Source: JBMNOU01 sp050943215
Lineage (GTDB): Bacteria > Bacillota > Clostridia > Christensenellales > SZUA-584
Direction of reading: 5' to 3'
Assembly: GCA_050943215.1 (NCBI GenBank)
Contig: JBMNOU010000001.1
Location: forward strand, 1 to 64,000
DNA length: 64,000 nt
The notes beneath the pieces are model-generated. The model did no database searches, had not been told where the DNA came from, and saw nothing but the letters and a program-made list of their open reading frames with translations. Position 1 is the stretch's first letter. Each line of letters opens with the position of its first letter. Made by a program: the position numbers and the translations under genes. Of the stretch, positions 26,380-35,004 are shown piece after piece.

Positions 26380-28796
26380 CAGCCCACCACGATGTTCGCA
26401 ATACGCCCCGGTACGATTATCACCTTTCGTACCAGCTTGCCTTCAAACAGCGATTTTAGGCTGTCCGTATTCATGATTATACTTTCGATGTCTTCTTTTG
26501 AAGCATTTGCCGGAACAGAGAATTTTGCCCGCAGTCTGCCATTGATCTGAAGCGGCATTTCGACTGTATCAAGCAGCAGCGCGCTTTCGTCGCATACGGG
26601 ATATTCCATATTAAAAACCGAATATTTACCGCCGATGGCTTCCCAGAGCTCTTCTGCAAAATGCGGCGCGAACGGAGCGATCAGCAGAATGATCGTTTTT
26701 GCTGCCATCGCTGATGTTTCTTTATCAGGGGCTTTATCGATATATTTATTAAGCGCATTCGCAAACTCCATCAGCCGAGCGATTGCTGTATTGAACTGAA
26801 AAATTTCAATATCTGCGGTCATATGCTTAATACAGTAATTCATTGCGTATAATATTTCTTTTTTGTCCTCTTTAGAGGTCTCATTTACAGAAACAAGGCG
26901 CATTACAATGCGCTCAACGCGCTCTAAAAATCGGTGCACCGCTTTTAAGCCGTCCTCGTTCCACGGACCGCCTTCGATATACGAAAATCCAAAGCCTAAG
27001 TATGTACGGAAAACATCGCTGCCGTATTTTTGTATATACGTGTCAGGAGAGATTACGTTACCGCGCGATTTGCTCATGCGTTGTCCATCCGGCCCTAATA
27101 TCAACCCCTGGTGCACAAGAGAGCTGAACGGCTCGTCAAAATCGATATATCCCATGTCGTGTAGCGCCATCGTAAAAAACCTGGCGTATAGCAGGTGCAT
27201 ACAGGCGTGTTCGACACCCCCGATGTACTTATCAACAGGCAGTATTTTATTGATCCAACTAGGATCCCAGGCTTTCTGAGAGTTATTATTATCAGGGTAC
27301 CGTAAAAAATACCACGACGAGCAGACAAACGTATCCATTGTGTCGGCATCACGCATAGCTTTGCCACCGCATTTAGGGCATACAGTATTGATGAAGGATT
27401 CGCATTTAAGCAGCGGCGATGTGCCATCCGGCGTAAAGTCAACATCATATGGAAGATTGACCGGTAAGTCGCTCTCGGGAACCGGCACCTCACCGCATTT
27501 TTCGCAGTAAACGATGGGTATCGGCGCGCCCCAATACCGCTGACGTGAAATAAGCCAGTCACGTAAACGATAGTTGACTTTTAAGTCCCCTTTTCCTGCC
27601 GACTTTAATTTTTTGATGACGGCTTTTTTGCCATCTTCAACAGAAAGTCCGTTAAACTCCTCGCTGTTTATCATAATACCGTACCCTGTATACGGCAAAT
27701 CATCATTTTCATCACCAGCGGCTTCGATCACGCGTTTAATCGGCAGGCCGTACTTTTGTGCAAACGCAAAATCTCTTTCGTCATGCGCTGGCACCGCCAT
27801 AACCGCGCCTGTGCCATAGCTGTAAAGCACATAATCTGCGACATAGACGGGAATGCGCCGCCCGTTGATCGGATTGATTGCGTATGCTCCCGTAAAAACG
27901 CCTGTTTTTTCGCGTGCTGTGGAAAGCCGGTCGATTTCGCTTGCCCGTGTGGCGTAGTCTATATATTCCTCAACAACCTTTCTCTGTTTGTCCGTTGTTA
28001 TTTTTTGGGTCAAGGGATGCTCGGGAGAGAGTACCGCGTATGTACAGCCGTAAAGTGTATCTGCCCGCGTGGTAAATACGGTGAATGTATCGCCGGATTC
28101 CAATTCAAATGTGATCTCTCCGCCAATGGATTTCCCAATCCAGTTCCTTTGCATCATCTTAGTTTTTTCGGGCCAGTCGATTTTCTCCAGATTTTGCAGC
28201 AGACGTTCTGCATAATCGGTAATCTTGAAAAACCACTGAGTCAAGTTTTTGTGGATAACCGGTGTTTCGCAGCGCTCGCAGCATCCGTCAATGACCTGCT
28301 CGTTGGCCAGTACCGTATTGCAGCTTTCACACCAATTGACCGGCGCTTCTTTTCTATACGCAAGCCCATGCTCATAAAGCTTTAAAAAGCACCATTGCGT
28401 CCACCGGTAGTAATCGGGCATGCATGTTTTGATCTCATAATTCCAATCGAACATGGCGCCCATCGCACGCAGCTGCTTCTCCATTGTGTCAATGTTGGCA
28501 AGTGTAGAATCTTCAGGATGGATGCCTGTTTTAATCGCATAGTTCTCTGCTGGCAGGCCGAATGCATCAAATCCCATCGGCTGAAAAACCTCGAAACCCT
28601 TCATACGCATAAAGCGCGCGTACGAATCCGAAAGGCCGTAATTATACCAATGCCCTATATGCAGCTTGGCGCCGGATGGATATGAAAACATCTCAAGGAT
28701 GTATTTTTTCTTGTCTGCGCGTGATTTATTGAAACTGTAAAGGCCGGTTTCATCCCATTTTTTCTGCCACTTTTTCTCTATCTGCAAAAAATCCAT
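26379..28796 (-). CDS. leuS: leucyl-tRNA synthetase
   Basis: Class I synthetase of 805 residues charging tRNA-Leu. HIGH is at residues 46-49 (KLHIGHW), the KMSKS loop reads RMSKS in the second half, and the CP1 editing domain is present with the TTRADTLYG element. No T-box leader exists in the 65 bases between it and ispDF, so tRNA-sensing control as in Bacillus is not evident. It is co-transcribed with queT through a one-base overlap. Confidence 0.97.
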   Translation of the reverse strand: MDFLQIEKKWQKKWDETGLYSFNKSRADKKKYILEMFSYPSGAKLHIGHWYNYGLSDSYARFMRMKGFEVFQPMGFDAFGLPAENYAIKTGIHPEDSTLANIDTMEKQLRAMGAMFDWNYEIKTCMPDYYRWTQWCFLKLYEHGLAYRKEAPVNWCESCNTVLANEQVIDGCCERCETPVIHKNLTQWFFKITDYAERLLQNLEKIDWPEKTKMMQRNWIGKSIGGEITFELESGDTFTVFTTRADTLYGCTYAVLSPEHPLTQKITTDKQRKVVEEYIDYATRASEIDRLSTAREKTGVFTGAYAINPINGRRIPVYVADYVLYSYGTGAVMAVPAHDERDFAFAQKYGLPIKRVIEAAGDENDDLPYTGYGIMINSEEFNGLSVEDGKKAVIKKLKSAGKGDLKVNYRLRDWLISRQRYWGAPIPIVYCEKCGEVPVPESDLPVNLPYDVDFTPDGTSPLLKCESFINTVCPKCGGKAMRDADTMDTFVCSSWYFLRYPDNNNSQKAWDPSWINKILPVDKYIGGVEHACMHLLYARFFTMALHDMGYIDFDEPFSSLVHQGLILGPDGQRMSKSRGNVISPDTYIQKYGSDVFRTYLGFGFSYIEGGPWNEDGLKAVHRFLERVERIVMRLVSVNETSKEDKKEILYAMNYCIKHMTADIEIFQFNTAIARLMEFANALNKYIDKAPDKETSAMAAKTIILLIAPFAPHFAEELWEAIGGKYSVFNMEYPVCDESALLLDTVEMPLQINGRLRAKFSVPANASKEDIESIIMNTDSLKSLFEGKLVRKVIIVPGRIANIVVG

Positions 28797-28861
28797 AAGT
28801 TTTCTCCTGTAATTTAACTCCGTACATTATTATATATAACCGCAAAAAAATCAAGCATAAT

Positions 28862-29998
28862 CTAACGGGTGAGAGAAGCCACCGCCATCGCCGAGACACC
28901 CTTGAGTTCTCCTTCAAACCCAAGGCCTTCCGTTGTTGTCGCTTTTACGCTAACGGCGTCTGTCTCTATCTTAAGCGTATATGATATATTCTTTATCATT
29001 GTTTTAAGATATGCAGCCAAACGGGGCTGCTCGATCACTACCGTCGCGTCAATATTGACAATGCCATACCCCTGACCCGACACAATATCCCGCGTTCGCT
29101 CGAGCAAAGTGATACTGCTGATACCGCAAAACTCCTCCGTGCAAGGGAAATGCTCTCCGATGTCCCCGGCGGCTGCCGCACCAAGCAATGCATCGATAAT
29201 TGCATGCAGCAAAACGTCTGCATCGCTATGACCTAAAGGTCCGTGAGTATGTGGGATATTCACGCCGCCAAGGATCAGCGGCCGTCCCTGCCCGAGCCTA
29301 TGGGCGTCATACCCGATACCTGTTCGTATCTGTTCTCCCACGATAAACCTCCCATGCAAGATGTCTTCTTTGGTGGTGATCTTTATATTGTCATAATGCG
29401 CTTCCACAAAGCTAACGGGTGTCCCTATCCTTTCAAGCAAACTGCATTCATCCGTACCCACAAACTGATCGGAGCTAGCTTTGGTGTAGGCATCCATTAG
29501 TATGCCATATCGGAATGCCTGAGGTGTTTGTATATTGATCAGATCTGCTCTGTCTACAGTGCCCGTAATCATATCGCCTTCAATCCGCTTAATCGTATCT
29601 TTCGTTCTGACGCCCGCGGCGGCCGCGCCTGTTTCATAGGCTTTTTTGACACATGCACTGACAATGCCGGGCCTGACAAAGCATCTGGCACCATCGTGCA
29701 CAACAATAACATCCGCGATATCGATAGACTTTAGCGCGTTGCCAACGGAAAATTGCCGTTCGCTTCCGCCCTCAACGATGGTGTAAGGGATGGTAAGAGC
29801 ATGTTCGGCAATCGCGTCTGCTTTCAGCGCATCTTTTTTTTGGCAGACGATTATAATATGATCAAGACACTGGCTGTTCTCAAAAGCGTCAAGGGATCGC
29901 TCAAGTACGCTTTTATTACCTATACGCATAAACATTTTGTTTTTGCCCATGCGCCTCGCGTTACCGGCAGCAAGCAAAATGCCTACCGTTCTACCCAT
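28862..29998 (-). CDS. ispDF: bifunctional IspD/IspF of the MEP pathway
   Basis: Fusion of MEP cytidylyltransferase (IspD, residues 1 to about 222: LLAAGNARRMG, VHDGARCFV, NIQTPQAF) and MECDP synthase (IspF, about 223-378: GIGYDAHRL, GHSDADVLLHAI, GDIGEHFP, TTTEGLGF). It makes two of the steps from MEP to MECDP; ispE is encoded separately at 35687-36556. The ATG at 29998, nine bases after GGAGG, gives 378 residues; a longer frame upstream would run through the whole rqcP gene and is rejected. It overlaps rqcP by 8 bases. Confidence 0.96.
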   Translation of the reverse strand: MGRTVGILLAAGNARRMGKNKMFMRIGNKSVLERSLDAFENSQCLDHIIIVCQKKDALKADAIAEHALTIPYTIVEGGSERQFSVGNALKSIDIADVIVVHDGARCFVRPGIVSACVKKAYETGAAAAGVRTKDTIKRIEGDMITGTVDRADLINIQTPQAFRYGILMDAYTKASSDQFVGTDECSLLERIGTPVSFVEAHYDNIKITTKEDILHGRFIVGEQIRTGIGYDAHRLGQGRPLILGGVNIPHTHGPLGHSDADVLLHAIIDALLGAAAAGDIGEHFPCTEEFCGISSITLLERTRDIVSGQGYGIVNIDATVVIEQPRLAAYLKTMIKNISYTLKIETDAVSVKATTTEGLGFEGELKGVSAMAVASLTR

Positions 29999-30248
29999 TA
30001 TTATTTTCCTCCAAAACCTCGTACATACCACCTGCATTTTCTTTACGCACGGTTTCCGATACTGTGAGGACTTTAACTTTAAGCGTATTTGCACCAAAGT
30101 GTATTTCAATAATATCGCCGACTTTTATGTCTTTACCCGCTTTTGCAAGATTGCCGTTGACCCATACGCGTTTTTTATCGCATGCTTCGCTGGCAACGGT
30201 GCGGCGCTTGATAATCCTGGATACTTTTAAAAACTTATCGAGTCTCAT
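29991..30248 (-). CDS. rqcP: S4-domain RNA-binding protein RqcP
   Basis: An 85-residue S4 protein starting MRLDKFLKVSRIIKRRTVA, near identical in layout to Bacillus RqcP (YabO), which works with RqcH to add alanine tails to stalled nascent chains. The S4 motif occupies residues 1-60 with KRVWVNGNLAKAGKDIKVGD. It overlaps the start of ispDF by 8 bases. HslR/Hsp15-type relatives are the only close alternatives. Confidence 0.85.
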   Translation of the reverse strand: MRLDKFLKVSRIIKRRTVASEACDKKRVWVNGNLAKAGKDIKVGDIIEIHFGANTLKVKVLTVSETVRKENAGGMYEVLEENNNG

Positions 30249-30316
30249 TCAGTTACCTCTTTTTTGTTCATTATATAACAAAAATATTTTGTGAAACAAG
30301 ATGATTTATTGTGCAA

Positions 30317-30355
30317 ATTGAAAAGAGCACGGATATACCGAACGCCCTTTTCAAA
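30317..30355 (-). terminator. possible terminator downstream of the GNAT gene
   Basis: Imperfect hairpin with AAAAG/CTTTT outer pairs and CGG/CCG inner pairs, placed after the stop of the leftward GNAT gene. Bulges make it only a fair candidate. Confidence 0.4.
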
Positions 30356-30463
30356 AATATATATTAATGCTGGTTGCCTTCTCGCTTATAACAACTATCA
30401 TATACCAATATTGTGAATAAAGTGTAAACAGAATAGATATTATTTGTAAAATCTGGTTTCATA

Positions 30464-30922
30464 TTATAAATCTCTAACCATGATGAGCTTATCATCTCCT
30501 ATACCGTATTCATCCTGGGAGTTGTCCGCAACGGCAAAACCTAGCTTTTCGCGATATGTCGATAAAGCGGCAAAGTTGGCCGGATCGACTGTAAGCTGCA
30601 GCCGCGCAATGCCGATCTCTTTAAGATCGGAAAACGCAAAGTTTAACAGCGCTGTTCCCACATCGTGTCCTTTAAAAACAGGAAGTGTTGCGACGCTCAT
30701 CAGATAGGCTATACCGGCATCGTGCATATCCCGAATAAAATAGGCGCACGCAATGACAATGTCTTCTTCGTCTACCGCGATATATACTTTGCCATGCCGC
30801 AGCAGCGGAACGATTACATATTCAGAAAGCGCAGTGTCACCAAAAGCCTCCTGCTCAACGTACAGTATATGAGAAATGGTGATAGCATCAGGTTTATCTA
30901 TCGCCTTGAACGTAATGGTCAT
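30464..30922 (-). CDS. GNAT-family N-acetyltransferase
   Basis: A 152-residue acetyl-CoA-dependent acyltransferase of unknown substrate. The C-terminal half has the GNAT layout: a strand LMSVATLPVFKG, then the CoA-binding turn GHDVGTALLNFA (equivalent of Q/RxxGxG/A, with some drift), and YREKLGFAVA near the end. I start it at the ATG at 30922, six bases after GGAGG. It stands alone between rqcP and radC. Confidence 0.8.
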   Translation of the reverse strand: MTITFKAIDKPDAITISHILYVEQEAFGDTALSEYVIVPLLRHGKVYIAVDEEDIVIACAYFIRDMHDAGIAYLMSVATLPVFKGHDVGTALLNFAFSDLKEIGIARLQLTVDPANFAALSTYREKLGFAVADNSQDEYGIGDDKLIMVRDL

Positions 30923-31042
30923 CACATTCCTCCATAAATATAAATAAAATATTTTTATGTATTATGCGAGCATATGCTGCTGTCATCATTATATGCCCGA
31001 AAAAAACGGTTTTATACAAATCACAGACAAATTTTGCGCCCT

Positions 31043-31804
31043 TTAAGGATCTTCATCTGTCGTAAACGATACGATAAACTGTCTGACGCCTGAATATTCC
31101 GCCGCATACGCCTTCCTTTTCTCTAAAGATCGTTTTCCCATCAGGGAATCTGCCTGGAAACTAAAACATGTGTTTTCGCTGACGATGATATGGTCAAGGA
31201 GTTCAATGCCAAGAATATTGAGCGCGCGAAGAATGTCTTGCGTTGTGTCAATGTCCGCCTTGGATGGCGTCACATTTCCACCCGGATGATTATGAGCGAT
31301 CACGCCTTTGGCCGCATGGTGCCTCAGTGCGGCTGCCGCGACTTTGTTCAAATAGACGGGAGATTCCGATATACCGCCTTCGGAGAGCCTCTCGTGATGT
31401 ATTACTCTGTTCTGCGTATCCAGCCATATCACGTAAAACTGCTCAAACGTTTTTCCAAACAGCAATGATTTTGCAAAATCACAAGCGTCTTTGATCGATT
31501 TAATAAAAGGACGTTTGCCAAGTTTGCTATGCTGATACGCTCTGAATATTTCGGGAAACATACAGATATACGCCGCTGTTTTCCTGCCGATACCTGCGAC
31601 CTGTTCTAAGTCTTTTGCGTTGGCTTCAAGCACACCCGCAAGGCTACCGAAAGTTTTAATCAACCTATGGGCAATGGCGTTAGTATCAACCCGTGGTAGT
31701 GCATAAAATAATATGTACTCAAGTATTTCGTGCTCTTCAAAACTTTCGAGCCCCTCGCTTAAGAACCTGTTGGTCAGCCGTTGCCTATGGCCCTCATGCA
31801 TCAA
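31043..31804 (-). CDS. radC: RadC-family JAB-domain protein
   Basis: The 253-residue protein has a helix-hairpin-helix (AGIGRKTA, residues 70-77) followed by a JAB/MPN-type metalloprotease fold with the zinc motif HNHPGG at 171-176 and Asp184. Despite the name, RadC is probably not a recombination repair protein; its role is unsettled. It is the last gene of a probable corA-fmdB-radC unit. Confidence 0.93.
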   Translation of the reverse strand: MMHEGHRQRLTNRFLSEGLESFEEHEILEYILFYALPRVDTNAIAHRLIKTFGSLAGVLEANAKDLEQVAGIGRKTAAYICMFPEIFRAYQHSKLGKRPFIKSIKDACDFAKSLLFGKTFEQFYVIWLDTQNRVIHHERLSEGGISESPVYLNKVAAAALRHHAAKGVIAHNHPGGNVTPSKADIDTTQDILRALNILGIELLDHIIVSENTCFSFQADSLMGKRSLEKRKAYAAEYSGVRQFIVSFTTDEDP

Positions 31805-31821
31805 CCCTGCCCCCCATTACG

Positions 31822-32022
31822 TTAACCTGAGCATCCTTTGCAGCAACTGCAGTTACCCCCGCTGCAGCCGCTGCTTTTACCTCCGCCGAAATAACATTTT
31901 CCCTGATAATACCGCTTGATAGTATCTGACCCGCACTTGGGGCAGACCGGCTTCTTATCACCGAAAATCAGCTCTTCAAACACATGACCGCAGCTTTCAC
32001 AGATGTATTTTAATAATGGCAT
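31822..32022 (-). CDS. FmdB-type zinc ribbon protein
   Basis: A 66-residue protein with a zinc ribbon from CESC (residues 8-11) and CPKC (27-30), the FmdB family putative regulatory pattern, then a Gly/Ser/Cys tail containing six more Cys. The start ATG at 32022 follows GGAGGAG; the upstream extension to 32094 has no such site. Function is unknown; the Cys-rich tail could bind metal. It lies 17 bases upstream of radC. Confidence 0.8.
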   Translation of the reverse strand: MPLLKYICESCGHVFEELIFGDKKPVCPKCGSDTIKRYYQGKCYFGGGKSSGCSGGNCSCCKGCSG

Positions 32023-32119
32023 AAACTCCTCCCGGCCGTTTCTCTTGCGACACATGCCAGGGAACATTGGCTGTGCGCCTTCGGTTTTGACCATTAATTA
32101 GTTTTTACTAACCCGTCTA

Positions 32120-33052
32120 CTAAAGCAGCTTTTTCTTCCAAAGAACCAACGCGACTACGGCGGTTGTGATAAGCGAAATACCGGAGACGATTAAAAAACC
32201 ACCCGGCATATGCTCGAAGGGTACATCAACATTCATACCCCACAGGCTGGCAAGTAGCGTCGGTATCGTGAGAATGATCGTGACCGATGTTAAAAACTTC
32301 ATTACGATATTCAAGTTGTTGGAAATAACGGATGCAAACGCGTCCATCGTTCCCGTGAGAATCTCTCTGTATATCGTACACATTTCTATCGCCTGTTTAT
32401 TCTCGATGATGACGTCTTCGAGCAACTCATCGTCATCTGGATAGCGCTTGATAAGGTTGGTTTTCAGCATTTTTTCTAAAACTAATTCGTTTGCTTTAAG
32501 AGACGTTGCAAAATATACCAGAGATTTTTCCAGTTTGAGCATCTGGATAAGCTCCCGGTTTTTTAGGGATTTATGCAATGCGTTTTCTACCTGTGTGCTG
32601 GCTTTCTCGATCTGCCGCAAATATTGCAGGTAACGTGAGGAGTTTTTATACAACAGATGATAGACAAAACGCGTTTTTTTTGTACAATCAAACCCCTTTA
32701 CACGTCCCTTATAGAAATCCTCGATGATTGTTGATTCCTCGAGACAGACAGTAATGATATTATTCTCCGTAATAATAATGCCCAAAGGCATTGTATTGTA
32801 TAGAAATGAGGTTCCTTCCGGTTCAATAACGGGGATATCAACAAGGATCAGCGTCTGTTCGTCTTCTTTATCTATTCGGGGTGTTTCTTCTTCGTCCAGC
32901 GCCGCTTGTAGTATATCAAGCTCTACTGCACATTCTTTGGATACAATGTCCAATTCTTCTTTGGTTGGATCCAATAGGTGTATCCATGAACCTGGGCAGG
33001 CAGCAGTCTGGTTTACTAGTAAACCGTCGTTTGTATTATAATAATTGATCAT
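32120..33052 (-). CDS. corA: CorA-family magnesium transporter
   Basis: Pentameric Mg2+/Co2+ channel. About 310 residues from the ATG at 33052. The C-terminal end has two membrane helices with the selectivity motif GMN (SLWGMNVDVPF); the N-terminal part is the cytoplasmic funnel. No good ribosome binding site lies near the ATG, but the stop codon of a short upstream ORF overlaps it (ATGA), so corA is probably translated by coupling. A structured leader and a consensus-like promoter lie further upstream. Confidence 0.93.
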   Translation of the reverse strand: MINYYNTNDGLLVNQTAACPGSWIHLLDPTKEELDIVSKECAVELDILQAALDEEETPRIDKEDEQTLILVDIPVIEPEGTSFLYNTMPLGIIITENNIITVCLEESTIIEDFYKGRVKGFDCTKKTRFVYHLLYKNSSRYLQYLRQIEKASTQVENALHKSLKNRELIQMLKLEKSLVYFATSLKANELVLEKMLKTNLIKRYPDDDELLEDVIIENKQAIEMCTIYREILTGTMDAFASVISNNLNIVMKFLTSVTIILTIPTLLASLWGMNVDVPFEHMPGGFLIVSGISLITTAVVALVLWKKKLL

Positions 33053-33159
33053 GGCAAGCACCGCCTTTCTTTTTGGCGATGTGCATTTATGCTTGCTCTG
33101 TAATATGCGCGCCGCCAAGGTGTATTATTGGTTGTTGTCGAGGGTCTGCGTCCACGCAT
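33049..33159 (-). CDS. 36-residue Arg-rich leader ORF coupled to corA
   Basis: The ORF begins at ATG 33159 just after an excellent GAGGAGGTGG site and ends in a TGA that overlaps the corA ATG. Nine of 36 residues are Arg, four are Pro, and it has three Thr in a row. This strong site is the only good one upstream of corA. Mg2+ transporter leaders with Pro-rich ORFs (mgtL of Salmonella) are a precedent for translation-sensed control, though the sequence is not related. Translation is likely; function is inferred. Confidence 0.65.
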   Translation of the reverse strand: MRGRRPSTTTNNTPWRRAYYRASINAHRQKERRCLP

Positions 33160-33220
33160 ACCACCTCCTCATAATGTGTTTTGGTATAAAAATAAAAACG
33201 CACGAAAGATTACATGGTTT

Positions 33221-33362
33221 GGTTTTAGCAGTAATGAAAGGCAATGAAATAAATTCAAAAACTGGACGTACTTTTGCATCATCGCAAACAAACATCCCCG
33301 GCTTTGCCCCAAGCTACCCCAAAAACAATACGTTTTGGCTGATTGTTCGTCGCTGCTAAACC
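33221..33362 (-). ncRNA. structured 5' leader of corA, unassigned
   Basis: About 142 nt closed by GGTTTAGCAG at the predicted transcript start (33362-33353) pairing with CTGCTAAAACC (33231-33221), 10 pairs with one bulge. The inside is G-rich with several possible hairpins. It does not match the M-box, yybP-ykoY or ydaO consensus that I can recall. It could be a new metal sensor or only a stability element. Confidence 0.45.
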
Positions 33363-33368
33363 ATAATT

Positions 33369-33396
33369 ATTATAACACGTCAGCAAAATAAATCAA
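33369..33396 (-). promoter_or_regulatory. promoter of the corA leader
   Basis: On the minus strand TTGATT (33396-33391), 16-base spacer, TATAAT (33374-33369). The predicted transcript start is the first base of the leader's closing stem. It is back to back with the promoter of the plus-strand ncRNA. Confidence 0.7.
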
Positions 33397-33436
33397 CAAT
33401 TCGCCACCTAATCAAAAAAAACGTTGAAGTGTATAT

Positions 33437-33465
33437 TTGACATCGCTTTTGGCAAGATTTATAAT
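33437..33465 (+). promoter_or_regulatory. perfect consensus sigma-A promoter of a noncoding RNA
   Basis: TTGACA (33437-33442), exactly 17 bases, TATAAT (33460-33465). Both boxes equal the consensus. Predicted start 33471-33473 is the first base of a long GC-rich stem. Confidence 0.9.
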
Positions 33466-33470
33466 CAATA

Positions 33471-33684
33471 AGGTGGCGGGTCTGTGGTTGAAAGTCGATG
33501 CCAGCCGCGGGCAAAACGACCCACGTAACCCGATTGATGATCGGCGAGCATGGCGCGGTTTAGATGTTAGCCCGGCCGGATTTTATTTGTTCCGAGAGGC
33601 ATAGTAGTGGGGAGGGAGATCCCTTAAGAGCGAAATGTCCAGCCGGCGGATGTGGGGCAAAAGACCAGGTCAGCCGCCGCCTTA
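33471..33684 (+). ncRNA. stem-closed noncoding RNA of about 214 nt, family unassigned
   Basis: A 10-pair outer stem joins AAGGTGGCGG (33470-33479) to CCGCCGCCTT (33674-33683). Inside are GTCT/AGAC, a perfect CCGAT-TGATG-ATCGG hairpin (33530-33544), and a GGGAGATCCC hairpin. The region is far richer in GC than its flanks, has no ORF or ribosome binding site, and starts where a perfect promoter predicts. It is not tmRNA, RNase P RNA, or the SRP Alu/domain IV pattern as I know them. Size and host range would allow the raiA motif or a Clostridiales-specific RNA; I cannot tell which by eye. The 3' end runs into TTATTATTTT, so it may end at the closing stem. Confidence 0.75.
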
Positions 33685-33793
33685 TTATTTTAAATATATG
33701 TTAAAATATTTTTATTTTTAATGCGTTATCAAGATATCTTAATTTTTTGTCCTTTATTGCAAAGATTTCGGCGTATTTTGTTATATTTTTTTG

Positions 33794-33822
33794 TTGCATT
33801 AAAAAATAATATTGTATATTAT
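33794..33822 (+). promoter_or_regulatory. promoter of the GNAT-like gene
   Basis: TTGCAT (33794-33799), 17-base spacer, TATTAT (33817-33822), followed by AAAGGAGG ahead of the ATG at 33867. This shows the upstream ncRNA is not needed as that gene's leader. Confidence 0.65.
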
Positions 33823-33866
33823 TGATGTTAAAATAGTCGGTCCCTAGTTAAAGGAGGGAAAATCAG

Positions 33867-35000
33867 ATGTATGAAGTAAAAGTTCTTGATAAAAAATCGA
33901 GACATATTAAAAAATTTATTAAGCTTGAATTTAAGATGTACAAAGATGATGAGAACTGGGTTGCTCCCCTTAAATCAGATACAAAAAAGTTACTTAAGGG
34001 GAAAGAGAATCCTCTTTTTGAAAACGGAGACCAGGCTTTTTTTATGGTTTATAAAGGCAAAAGGCCGGTTGGACGTATTCTTGTTGGAATAGACGAAGAG
34101 CTTAACCGTGTGCGCGGATTTAAACAGGGTTTTTTTTCTATGTTTGAATGCATTGACGATGCCGAGGCCTGCAAAGTACTACTCGACGCTTCATGCAACT
34201 GGCTTTCGGAAAAAGGAATGGACAGGATCATCGGTCCGCTTTCGCCTTCGAATGGTGATGACAGGAAAGGTTTTGTCGTTATGGGAGAAGGGCCTCCTGT
34301 GCTTTTGAACGCCCATACTAAAAAATATTATCCGAAGCTCATTGAAAAATATGGTTTTACCAAAAACGATGATCATTACGCGTATCTCTTTATACCGAAA
34401 GAAATTGACATAGAGCGCCATAGGAAAGCCGTTGAATTCGCAAAAAGGAAAGGCGGTTTTAGGGTCGATAAGATTAACATAAAAGACATGATGGGCGAAG
34501 CAAAAGCGATAAAGCAAGTTCTTGACAATAGCATACCTGAGGAATGGGATTATCTTGTCGCACCGTCTCTTGATGCAGTCATCAAAGAATTCAAAAGTCT
34601 CGCACAGTTTTATGACGGCAACTTTTGTTATATTGCAAGAAAAGGTGATATTCCGATCGGTTTTATGATCGCACTTCCGGATTACAACCAGGTATTAAAA
34701 CGCATGAATGGAAAGATACTGCCAATTGGATGGGCGAAATTCCTTTATTACAGACGCAAGATTACAGGCGCGCGCGCATTAGTACAGATGGTTGACCGGA
34801 ATTACCACAACCTGGGAGTCAATTATGCGATGTATTTTGAAGCATATCAGGATTGGCTGAAAACAAACGGAAGGCTTCAATATGTTGAGGCCTCATGCAT
34901 CGATGAAGTGAACACATCATCGAGAATAAGTGTTGAAAGGGTGGGCGGAAAACACTACCGGACATATAGGACCTATCGCTATGATCTGAATAATAAATAA
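33867..35000 (+). CDS. GNAT-superfamily protein of 377 residues (substrate unknown)
   Basis: The middle part shows the signature of a wide family of large GNAT-like proteins: NPLFENGDQAFFMV, GRPVGRI-like KRPVGRILVGID, GFFSMFEC, WLSEKGMDRIIGPLSPSNGDDRKG, and YYPKLIEKYGF. The C-terminal half has a second acyltransferase-like domain with NYAMYFEAYQDWLK. Members are usually annotated as hypothetical or N-acetyltransferase; some are linked to aminoacyl or lipid transfer, but nothing here decides. It has its own promoter. Its stop lies 4 bases from the stop of the convergent rsmG gene. Confidence 0.75.
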   Translation: MYEVKVLDKKSRHIKKFIKLEFKMYKDDENWVAPLKSDTKKLLKGKENPLFENGDQAFFMVYKGKRPVGRILVGIDEELNRVRGFKQGFFSMFECIDDAEACKVLLDASCNWLSEKGMDRIIGPLSPSNGDDRKGFVVMGEGPPVLLNAHTKKYYPKLIEKYGFTKNDDHYAYLFIPKEIDIERHRKAVEFAKRKGGFRVDKINIKDMMGEAKAIKQVLDNSIPEEWDYLVAPSLDAVIKEFKSLAQFYDGNFCYIARKGDIPIGFMIALPDYNQVLKRMNGKILPIGWAKFLYYRRKITGARALVQMVDRNYHNLGVNYAMYFEAYQDWLKTNGRLQYVEASCIDEVNTSSRISVERVGGKHYRTYRTYRYDLNNK

Positions 35001-35004
35001 AGGG

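Noticed and set aside
28797..28861. T-box leader for leuS
   Set aside because: Only 65 bases separate ispDF and leuS and no T-box core or terminator is present.
29999..30109. N-terminal extension of ispDF
   Set aside because: It has no ribosome site and overlaps the rqcP coding region; the ATG at 29998 with GGAGG gives the normal IspD start.
31043..31804. RadC JAB domain as the missing CBASS JAB peptidase (Cap3)
   Set aside because: It is 27 kb away in a housekeeping unit, outside the mobile element, and has the RadC helix-hairpin-helix layout.
33049..33362. Known M-box magnesium riboswitch upstream of corA
   Set aside because: The core sequences I know for M-box RNA are not present; kept as an unassigned structured leader.
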